Shown piece by piece: positions 7,126 through 13,820 of a DNA stretch of 32,436 nt (its first letter is position 1; every line of letters starts with the position of its first letter). The notes below the pieces were generated by a model, which did not search any database, had not been told where the DNA came from, and worked only from the letters and a program-made list of their open reading frames with translations. The translations under genes and the position numbers were made by a program. The DNA comes from UBA2233 sp002347965 [NCBI: Nitrospirae bacterium UBA2233] (GTDB taxonomy: Bacteria > UBA2233): contig DDYN01000017.1 of the NCBI GenBank assembly GCA_002347965.1, forward strand, positions 1 through 32,436, in the 5' to 3' direction.

Positions 7126-8159
7126 GATTCGATACCCTCCAGCAGTGCGGCAATCTCCTTGGGCGAGGGTAACTGGCCTTTCAATGCCTTGGGCAGGGTC
7201 TTGGTGATTTCATACGTTGCGACGCCAATGGGCTTGCGGGCGTCGTGCAGGGCGTACTCAACGATGGTGCGGCTCTTTTCCTTGCAGAGAATGATGCCGA
7301 TGGTTGGGTTCTCGTCTTCCTGCCGCACCTGGCGATCCAGCGCAGCCAGGTAAAACTGCATCTTGCCGACGAACTCCGGCAGAAACTCGCCGACTTTGAG
7401 TTCAATGGCCACCAAACACCGCAGGCGACGGTGAAACAGAAGCAGGTCGATAAAAAATTCCTTGCCGTCCACCTCCAGTCGATACTGACTGCCCATGAAA
7501 GCAAACATGCTGCCCATGGCCCGTAGGAAGTCTTCGATCCGGGCGATCAACGCCCGTTCCAGTTCCCGTTCGCTGTGTTCCTCGCCCAGCTCCAGAAAAT
7601 CGAAGGTGTATTCGTCCTTTACCGCCAATTTGGCCTGAGCGCGGAGTTCCGGTGTCAATGCCTGATCGAAATTCGTCTGACCGAGCAGAGATTTCTGGTA
7701 GCTCTGATTTTCGATCTGGTGAACCAGCACATTTTTTGACCAGCCAAACTTGCGGGTCATGCGGATGTAGAATTCTCGTTCCAGCGGATCGGAACAGCGC
7801 TCCATGATGACGATGTTATGGCTCCAACCAATTTCTCGCACCAGCGGTGCGAGTTTTTCAAGCCCTTGATAGGTTTCAAAAAAACCCTTCATCCGCCATA
7901 GGTTGGAGGCCGAAAATCCGCCCACACCGGGAAATTCCGCTCGCAGATCTGCGGCCAGATTTTCCACCACCGCCTTACCCCAGCCTTCAGCGTTCTGCCG
8001 CTCCACGATCATCCGCCCGATGTCCCAATAAAGCCCAACCAGCTCGGCGTTGACCGCTTTCAGTGCGGCATACTGCGCCGACCGTACCCGTTCTTTGACC
8101 AAAGCCAGCAGTCCCGCATAGTCCGCGGGAAGGTTCAGATTGTCCTTTTTACGCTTCAT
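7122..8159 (-). CDS. DUF1016 / YhcG-type PD-(D/E)XK nuclease
   Basis: This 345-residue protein has the full two-domain architecture of the DUF1016 (YhcG) family. The N-terminal helical domain has YWDIGRMIVERQ and FSASNLWRMKGFFETY. The C-terminal PD-(D/E)XK nuclease core has VDGKEFFIDLLLFHRRL and CLVAIELKVGEF, so the catalytic Asp and the ExK pair are retained. Such proteins occur beside restriction-modification systems and in defence islands; their exact activity is not well defined. Here it was coupled to a Res-like gene that is now deleted. Codon use (CTG, CGG, GAA, CAG frequent) differs from the CTT/AGG/GAG style of neighbouring genes, which suggests recent transfer. The start at 8159 begins the family-typical lysine-rich N-terminus (MKRKKDN). 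Confidence 0.9.
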   Translation of the reverse strand: MKRKKDNLNLPADYAGLLALVKERVRSAQYAALKAVNAELVGLYWDIGRMIVERQNAEGWGKAVVENLAADLRAEFPGVGGFSASNLWRMKGFFETYQGLEKLAPLVREIGWSHNIVIMERCSDPLEREFYIRMTRKFGWSKNVLVHQIENQSYQKSLLGQTNFDQALTPELRAQAKLAVKDEYTFDFLELGEEHSERELERALIARIEDFLRAMGSMFAFMGSQYRLEVDGKEFFIDLLLFHRRLRCLVAIELKVGEFLPEFVGKMQFYLAALDRQVRQEDENPTIGIILCKEKSRTIVEYALHDARKPIGVATYEITKTLPKALKGQLPSPKEIAALLEGIES

Positions 8160-8500
8160 GCACCACTACCGAATCTTTCCGCTTTTCGTAGATTAAGGAC
8201 CATCCTTGTGTTGCAGGCTTTGAGTTCCGAAGCTGAGCAATAGGGATTTCTGCAGACCCGATGCTTTGATGTCTATGCCATATCCGAAAACATCTACCTT
8301 ACAATGAATACGAGCGCGATTGAAAGGGCGATTGCTAGGGCGAGTAACCTACGTATACTGCTCCCCATTAAGAACCAGCTATCCTAAACTGATAGACAGT
8401 GTTTTAACCATGGGGAGCATACGCGATGAAGGCAAAATCCTGGGATCCGAAGACCAAAGCCAGGATAGGGTCCGGGCGTTAAATTTTGAATGGCGATTTG
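8160..8500. other. Intergenic region with possible IS3-type orfA remnant
   Basis: This 340-base gap lies between the nuclease and toxin genes. Apart from the short transposase-like piece at 8426-8482, I see nothing coding. A frame across 8320-8511 has no family features. Confidence 0.4.
8426..8482 (+). pseudogene. Possible 5' remnant of an IS3-family orfA transposase
   Basis: ATG 8426, preceded by GGGGAG, encodes MKAKSWDPKTKARI and then runs out of frame to a stop (GSGR). The opening resembles the start of IS3-family OrfA proteins, where the motif M(K/R)xKxWxPKTKAxIVLEGL leads into the helix-turn-helix. Only about 14 codons agree, so this is a weak call; no second inverted repeat was found. 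Confidence 0.35.
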
Positions 8501-8920
8501 CTATGCGCTGACGAAGGGGTTGACTATTCGGATGCCATCGAGCTCTTGGCCGTGCTGCATATCCTCGGTATAGAGGACTTCGGCTTTCCCCTCGATTGCG
8601 GACTCTATGATTAGGCTATCCCAAAAAGAAACCCGACTGACGCGCGACCTGACAATGCCCTTAAAAACGAGCTGCGGGTCGATGGCAACCACGACTAACC
8701 GGGCCAGGTGCCGGACGGCCTGTTCGGCGGCCTCCTCGCCTAAGGGGCGTTTGAGCTTGCGCGTTACGGCCACGTAAAACTCCTCCAGCACCTGGGTGCT
8801 CAAAAGCGCCCTTCCTCTCGCAGCCTCTTGCTCTAGGAGCGACATGGCCTTTCTTCGTCTTTCTAGCTCATCGCGGTCAAAGATGTAGACGAGCACGTTG
8901 GTGTCGAAGAACGTCCGCAT
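8501..8920 (-). CDS. vapC: VapC-type PIN-domain ribonuclease toxin
   Basis: This 139-residue PIN-domain protein keeps all the acidic residues that bind Mg2+ or Mn2+: Asp6 (FFDTNVLVY), Glu46 (QVLEEFYV), Asp101 (SFWDSLIIESA) and Asp120 (YTEDMQHG). VapC toxins cut tRNA or rRNA. It starts within the antitoxin stop (TGATG, one base shared), the usual coupled arrangement. The final 24 codons, including the stop, are duplicated at 6834-6906. The C-terminus reads IRIVNPFVSA, common in the (I/V)xNPF subgroup. It appears intact. Confidence 0.92.
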   Translation of the reverse strand: MRTFFDTNVLVYIFDRDELERRRKAMSLLEQEAARGRALLSTQVLEEFYVAVTRKLKRPLGEEAAEQAVRHLARLVVVAIDPQLVFKGIVRSRVSRVSFWDSLIIESAIEGKAEVLYTEDMQHGQELDGIRIVNPFVSA

Positions 8921-9147
8921 CAGGGCTGGCGCTCGTGCAGTTCGTCGCGAGTCCAGCGCATGCCCCCGCTCCCGGCTTGGTAGCTTTCGGAAATCTCCAA
9001 AACGGCTTTGGCGGCCTGAAGCTGACCCGGGGCAACCTCGGCATAGGCCTCAAGCCAGCTCCTGAGGACCACACTCAAGGATGTTCCGCGTTCAAGGGCA
9101 ACGATACGGGCTTTTCTTAGGACCTCTTCGTCTACTGCAATCGTCAT
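8920..9147 (-). CDS. Ribbon-helix-helix type antitoxin partner of the PIN toxin
   Basis: This small antitoxin has an N-terminal ribbon-helix-helix-like domain (MTIAVDEEVLRKARIVALER then GTSLSVVLRSWLEAY) and a C-terminal tail rich in Trp, Arg and Glu that would block the PIN active site. Three in-frame ATGs lie at 9156, 9153 and 9147. I take 9147 because the protein then begins MTIAVDEE, the typical strand, but AAAAGG just before 9156 would equally support the longer form. An array of AGTAT/ATACT half-sites upstream is the likely autoregulatory operator. Confidence 0.85.
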   Translation of the reverse strand: MTIAVDEEVLRKARIVALERGTSLSVVLRSWLEAYAEVAPGQLQAAKAVLEISESYQAGSGGMRWTRDELHERQP

Positions 9148-9174
9148 GTTCATCATAACCTTTTACCCTGATGC

Positions 9175-9201
9175 AGTATCATACTTAATCAGTATATTAC
9201 T
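9175..9201 (-). promoter_or_regulatory. Operator-like AGTAT/ATACT half-site array upstream of the PIN toxin operon
   Basis: AGTAT-C-ATACT (9175-9185) is a perfect palindrome, and its right arm is also the left arm of ATACT-TAATC-AGTAT (9181-9195). A further ATTACT follows. A TATGAT -10-like box on the minus strand lies inside the array. Overlapping palindromes of this kind suit cooperative ribbon-helix-helix antitoxin binding. Confidence 0.5.
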
Positions 9202-9637
9202 GCGAGGATGCGGAAAGCAACTCACCGCCCTAGCCTCTCCGCGGGACAGGAAAGGCCCGCCTATCGGCGTAGGGGCACACCCTCCGAGATAGGCCGGGCT
9301 TCGCAGGCGTACCCCATTGATAGCCGGGCCTTTCCAGGCCCGGCGGATAAGGATAAGCCTGGCGGATAGGATAGCCCTGCAAACCTAGAAGGTTGCCATG
9401 ATCCTGCGAAATCGGCCACAATAATCTTGCGCGGGAATTTTGGACACAATATCAAGCTCCCGAAATGAGCTTGGCGAAGCGAAGGTTTTTAGGTTTCTTG
9501 GGCTTGGAGGGTAGTTTAGGTCCAATCATCGGAAATAGCAAAGGGTTGCTGGGATGAAAAAATAGCATTAACCGGCTTAAGTTTAAAGGCAACCAACCCG
9601 AGCTTCCGCGCAAACATGCCACAGAAAGGCCCTTAAC
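9202..9637. other. Intergenic region upstream of the thiolase-like gene
   Basis: This gap holds repeat copy D (9241-9377). The rest (9378-9637) has no convincing gene. It shares the 11-mer TTTGGACACAA (9439-9449) with 5041-5051, also downstream of a repeat copy, which may hint at mobile-element debris but is too short to call. The ribosome site of the next gene is AAAGG before ATG 9638. Confidence 0.5.
9241..9377. repeat. Modular hairpin repeat, copy D (permuted)
   Basis: The modules are in rotated order: the second-hairpin module first (GCGGG/CCCGC arms, 9241-9260), then the cctatcggcgtagggg...gagatag tail, then a 30-base unit (9294-9323), then a perfect first hairpin CCGGGCCT/AGGCCCGG with loop TTCC (9324-9343), degenerate GGATA copies and ccctgcaaac. 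This rotation relative to copy A indicates that both were cut from a longer tandem array of a unit of about 128 bases. Confidence 0.8.
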
Positions 9638-11131
9638 ATGGAGCGTGTCGTTCTTGCAGGCGCAGGCCAGTTCACCAACCGCTCAAAAAAACTGGAGGAC
9701 GCGCTCGAACCGCTGGCCCTCATCGAACGCGCCTTCGAAGCCATGAATTCCGAGCTTGACGGGAGGGCTCCGCGCGCTCTGGACGTGCTCGCCGTTGTCA
9801 ACATCATTGCTTGGGATTACGGGGACGCGCCGGAGCTTTTGAAGTCCCGGCTCGCGCTCTCGGCCAAGCAGTCGCTGTATACGACCATTTCGGGGCACAC
9901 GCCCCAGTGGCTCGTGGGAGAGCTCGCATGTCGTATCCAAAAAGGCGAGGTCGATTCCGCGCTCATTGCCGGGGCCGAGGCGATGCACGCCGTAAGCCTT
10001 TTTAACAAGGCCGGAACCCCTATTCCATGGCCAAAAACAAGGCATAGCATTCCACAGTTTGGCGATTCGAAACAGCCCGTTAAGGACGAGGAATTGACCC
10101 ACCAAGCATTCCTCCCCGTCCAGGTTTACCCGCTGTTCGAGAACGCGCTTCGGGCCAAAAGGGGCTGGACCTTGGAAGCTCACCGCGCGTTTTTGGGCAG
10201 GTTCTGCGCTCGCTTCGCCGCTATCGCCAAAGAGCACCCTTACGCCTGGTTCCAAGACGGCAAAAGCGCCGATGAAATAAGGACCCCCACGAAGGCAAAC
10301 CGTATGGTCGGGTTTCCTTACACCAAGTACATGAACGCCATCATGAACGTGGACATGGCCGCCTGCCTTCTTGTTCTATCGGAAACAAAGGCCAAAGAGC
10401 TCGGCATACCCGAAGAGCACTGGGTCTACCTGCACGGCTGCGCTGAAGTTTCTGACCGTTGGTTCGTGACCGACCGGGAAGGCTACGCCTTTTCCCCGGC
10501 TATCGGCCTTGGGGCTCAAGAAGCCTTAAAAATTGCCCATACCGAACCTCGAGCGCTTTCCCACCTGGATTTTTACAGCTGCTTTCCGTGCGCCCCGCAG
10601 GTTGCCGCCGAAGCGCTCGGAATCCCCCTGGAAGGTCAACACCCTCTTACCGTCACAGGAGGCCTGCCGTATTTTGGAGGACCGGGCAACAACTACGTCA
10701 CGCACGCCCTGGCTACGATGACGGGACTACTCGGGAAAGACGTGCACGCCTTCGGGATGGTAAGCGGAATGGGCTGGTTTTTTACCCGGCACAGTTTTGG
10801 CGTATACTCCAAGAAAAGGCCCGAGGCTATTCCAGTCGTTGCCGAGAAGGAGGCGCTCCAGCGCCGGATCGAGGCCCTCCCGAAGCCTACGTTCATCCAA
10901 AGGCCGGATGGAGAGGCCATCATCGAGACATACACCGTCATGCACGACCCTTCGGGCGACCCGGACTACGCCATCGTGATCGGCAAGGACAAAAAAGGGG
11001 GGCGCTTTATCGCCAACGACGCGCAAGACACGGACTTCATGCGCTTTCTTGAAACCAGCGAGGGTATCGGCCTGAAGGGTACCGTAAGGCTCGATGAGCG
11101 AACTGGGCGCAATTTCTTCTATCCAAGCTAG
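9638..11131 (+). CDS. Thiolase-fold acyl-CoA protein lacking the canonical nucleophile
   Basis: This 497-residue member of the thiolase superfamily resembles the SCP-x / 'acetyl-CoA acetyltransferase' group with an extra C-terminal beta domain (about residues 410-497; DYAIVIGKDKKGGRFIAN). Thiolase-fold landmarks are VVLAGAGQFTNR at the N-terminus, LIAGAEAMHA at the position of the nucleophilic-cysteine loop, DFYSCFPCAPQVAAEALGI, and GGLPYFGGPGNNYVTHALA in place of the GGAxALGHPxGASG loop. The nucleophile position appears to be non-Cys (GAEAM), and the C-terminal CxG motif is absent, so standard thiolysis is doubtful. Its substrate and role are unknown. It overlaps the ppc frame by 38 bases, so the two are probably co-expressed. 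Confidence 0.8.
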   Translation: MERVVLAGAGQFTNRSKKLEDALEPLALIERAFEAMNSELDGRAPRALDVLAVVNIIAWDYGDAPELLKSRLALSAKQSLYTTISGHTPQWLVGELACRIQKGEVDSALIAGAEAMHAVSLFNKAGTPIPWPKTRHSIPQFGDSKQPVKDEELTHQAFLPVQVYPLFENALRAKRGWTLEAHRAFLGRFCARFAAIAKEHPYAWFQDGKSADEIRTPTKANRMVGFPYTKYMNAIMNVDMAACLLVLSETKAKELGIPEEHWVYLHGCAEVSDRWFVTDREGYAFSPAIGLGAQEALKIAHTEPRALSHLDFYSCFPCAPQVAAEALGIPLEGQHPLTVTGGLPYFGGPGNNYVTHALATMTGLLGKDVHAFGMVSGMGWFFTRHSFGVYSKKRPEAIPVVAEKEALQRRIEALPKPTFIQRPDGEAIIETYTVMHDPSGDPDYAIVIGKDKKGGRFIANDAQDTDFMRFLETSEGIGLKGTVRLDERTGRNFFYPS

Positions 11132-13745
11132 GCCCATGCGCGCTCCCGAGCATATCCGATCCGAAGTCAACCTACTCGGAATGGCCCTGGGGAAAGCCAT
11201 TCGAGACGTCTCCGGCGAGGAGCTCTACGCGCTCGAAGAAGAGGTAAGGCTTTTATCCAAGCGCATTGCGGCGAAGGCGGACGCAGCTCGCCTCAGGGGA
11301 CGCCTAAGAAGGCTAACCGAAGGCCTTTCGCACAACGCGCTGCACGGCCTCGTACGCTGCTTTTCGAGCTACTTCCACCTAGTCAACATCGCCGAAGAGC
11401 GCCACAGGGTGCGGGTAAATCGCCTGCTAAACGCTCAGGCAAGCCAAGAAAACCCCCCTCAGGAGTCGGTTGCGGCGCTCATCAAGGCCACTAAAGATAT
11501 GGGACTTTCCAAAGACGAGGCCAGGGCGCTACTTTCTAACCTTAGGCTTTGTTTGACCTTTACCGCCCATCCGACCGAATCGCGGCGGTTTTCCCTAAGG
11601 CGTCAGATCGAGAGCATCGCCAAAATACTCGAGCGTATGGACAGGGGGCTGGACGGCCAAGAGCTCTTGGAGGCCCGGGTTGCGCTTCTTTGGAGCACCA
11701 GGGAGCTTCATGACCATCCGCCAAGCGTTCGAGACGAGGTTCGGGGCGGCCTATATTACCTGCCCACAAGCCTATGGAGAGCGCTGCCAAAGCTTTTGGA
11801 GGAGCTCAATAAGGCCTTCGCCCTATACTATCAAGAAGAGTCCGACCTTCCTTTGCCCCTTTCATTTTATAGTTGGATTGGGGGCGATAGAGACGGAAAC
11901 CCCTTCGTTACCCCCGAGGTCACCGACTGGGCCCAGCGTTACGCCGCGAATCTCATAAAGGAGAACTACGAGCGCGCCCTTCAAAAACTGATTCTCGACC
12001 TTTCCGTGTTCCAGGGCTATATAGCGCGGGCGAACCCAGCCCTCAAACCCAACCAAGGCCCCTACCCTCCAGAAGAGCTATTCCGAAATGCCCTCGAAGA
12101 GCTCAGACATAAGCTTAGTCAAGGAAAACTCCAAGCAAACGAGCTGGCCGAAGGGCTAAAGGACATCGCCGGGCTTCTTGATGCATCGGGCTTAAAGAGT
12201 GTCGCCACGACGCTCGTCAAACCCTTAATCGCCCGCATCGAGGCGTTCGGGCTCGAGCTTGTCCATCTGGACTTGCGCGAAGAGGCCTCTAGGCATACAA
12301 CAGCCGTAGACGAGTTGTTTAACGTGGCGGGCGTTTACCGAGGCTATTCAAACCTTACACCAAGGCAACGCCAGCAGCTACTGCTCGAAGAGCTCAAGAC
12401 AAGAAGGCCCCTCATGCCCAGGGGCTACGAGCCAAAGACGATCGAGCTTCAAACCGCCCTTGGGACGCTCGAATCCTGGCGAGCCAGGGGAGCCTACATC
12501 ACATCGATGACGCACCACGTCTCCGATGTCCTCGAGGTTTTTTTGCTTGCGAGGGAAACGGGCCTTTATACCCCTTCGGGGGCGCTGCCTTTCAACGTTA
12601 CCCCCTTGTTCGAGACACTCGAGGACCTTTTCGGTTCCCCCAGGTTTATTCACAGGCTTCTTTCGGTCCCCTTGTTCCTGGCGCACGTTAAAGCACGCGG
12701 CGGGATGGAGGTAATGATCGGCTATTCCGATTCGAACAAAGAAGGGGGGTACCTTCCGGCCAACTGGGCTCTCTACAGGGCCCAACAAGGAATCGTGCGC
12801 GCCGCGAAGCGCTTCGGGGTTGGAGTGTCTTTCTTTCACGGGCGTGGAACCTCGACGGCCAGAGGAGGGTCGCCCGCCGGCAAGGCCATTGCCGCCCTCC
12901 CACACGGCACGATCGGTACGCGCATGCGTATCACAGAGCAGGGCGAGGCCTTGACAGACCGCTACTTTTACTCAGACTTGGCCTACCGCAATTTAGAACA
13001 GCTCCTGTTTCATTTCGGGCTTGCCGCAGGAAGGGAGCGGCTCCGGTCGGAGAAAACACCCAAGCCTTGGGTGCTTGCGATGAAAAAGGCCGCCTTAAGC
13101 GCGGCCAAGGCCTACAGGGCTCTCGTTACGGCTCCGGGCTTTTTGGATTTTTTTAGGGAACTCACCCCGATCGCCGAGATCGCCGAGCTTAAGATCGCCT
13201 CGAGGCCGGCATCCAGAAACTTGGGGGACAACGCGCTGCATGGGCTACGCGCGATCCCATGGGTCATGGCCTGGAGCCAGGTTCGCTTGAACCTTCCGGG
13301 TTGGTACGGCATGGGTTCCGGCCTAGGCGGCCTTGATCTTGCCCTGCTCCGCGAGATGTACCAAGGATGGCCTTTTTTTGGCTCGCTCTTGGATACGGCC
13401 GCGATGAGCCTGGCCAAAACCGAGCTGGGCATCACAAAAGAATACTTAAGGCTCGTGTCTAAGCCCCTCCAGCAGGCGTTCTTCCCAAAGATTGAGGCAG
13501 AGTTCATGAATACCAAGGCGCTTTTAGAGGGCATCCTTGAAGGACCGATCCTTAAAAATGACCCTACTCTAAAGACGCTCATCGGCCTTCGCAACCCATA
13601 CCTGGAGCCTCTCCATCACATTCAGGTCGAGCTCTTAAAACGCACCCGCGGGCTTACTTCCGAACATCCGGAATGGCCCAGACTAAGAGAGGCCCTGCTC
13701 TCGACGCTTTTGGGTATTGCCGCAGGCCTAAAAAATACGGGCTGA
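11094..13745 (+). CDS. ppc: Phosphoenolpyruvate carboxylase
   Basis: PEPC converts phosphoenolpyruvate and bicarbonate to oxaloacetate, the anaplerotic entry to the TCA cycle. The 883-residue protein has the family length. Catalytic landmarks are His159 in LTFTAHPTESRR, GGDRDGNPFVTPEV (about 263-276), IGYSDSNKEGGY (about 542-553), FHGRG (581-585) with the downstream arginine, RMRITEQGEAL, and the C-terminal GLKNTG that in PEPC closes the active site. The mobile glycine loop reads GRGTSTARGGSP rather than the usual GRGGTVGRGGGP. The first ATG lies inside the thiolase-like gene; a second in-frame ATG at 11136 would also give a complete enzyme. No regulatory N-terminal phosphorylation serine is evident, as expected for a bacterial PEPC. 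Confidence 0.96.
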   Translation: MSELGAISSIQARPMRAPEHIRSEVNLLGMALGKAIRDVSGEELYALEEEVRLLSKRIAAKADAARLRGRLRRLTEGLSHNALHGLVRCFSSYFHLVNIAEERHRVRVNRLLNAQASQENPPQESVAALIKATKDMGLSKDEARALLSNLRLCLTFTAHPTESRRFSLRRQIESIAKILERMDRGLDGQELLEARVALLWSTRELHDHPPSVRDEVRGGLYYLPTSLWRALPKLLEELNKAFALYYQEESDLPLPLSFYSWIGGDRDGNPFVTPEVTDWAQRYAANLIKENYERALQKLILDLSVFQGYIARANPALKPNQGPYPPEELFRNALEELRHKLSQGKLQANELAEGLKDIAGLLDASGLKSVATTLVKPLIARIEAFGLELVHLDLREEASRHTTAVDELFNVAGVYRGYSNLTPRQRQQLLLEELKTRRPLMPRGYEPKTIELQTALGTLESWRARGAYITSMTHHVSDVLEVFLLARETGLYTPSGALPFNVTPLFETLEDLFGSPRFIHRLLSVPLFLAHVKARGGMEVMIGYSDSNKEGGYLPANWALYRAQQGIVRAAKRFGVGVSFFHGRGTSTARGGSPAGKAIAALPHGTIGTRMRITEQGEALTDRYFYSDLAYRNLEQLLFHFGLAAGRERLRSEKTPKPWVLAMKKAALSAAKAYRALVTAPGFLDFFRELTPIAEIAELKIASRPASRNLGDNALHGLRAIPWVMAWSQVRLNLPGWYGMGSGLGGLDLALLREMYQGWPFFGSLLDTAAMSLAKTELGITKEYLRLVSKPLQQAFFPKIEAEFMNTKALLEGILEGPILKNDPTLKTLIGLRNPYLEPLHHIQVELLKRTRGLTSEHPEWPRLREALLSTLLGIAAGLKNTG

Positions 13746-13803
13746 CCCTCGCAAATAGGGCCTTAAAATCACTCACTCGTAGCAATCGGACCCCTTTCCT
13801 TTC

Positions 13804-13816
13804 ATGCCTAAGGCAT
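13804..13816. terminator. Small palindrome between convergent ppc and PAS/STAS genes
   Basis: ATGCC-TAA-GGCAT forms a 5-bp stem in the 75-base convergent gap. There is no T-run on either strand, so it is only a weak candidate for a shared terminator. Confidence 0.2.
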
Positions 13817-13820
13817 CCCC

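Noticed and set aside
8320-8511. Plus-strand 63-codon frame between the nuclease and toxin genes
   Set aside because: It has no ribosome site at its start, no family resemblance, and runs through the putative transposase stump in another frame.
5041-9449. Shared 11-mer TTTGGACACAA at 5041-5051 and 9439-9449, each downstream of a repeat copy
   Set aside because: It is too short to support a shared insertion-sequence end, and no further similarity flanks the two sites.
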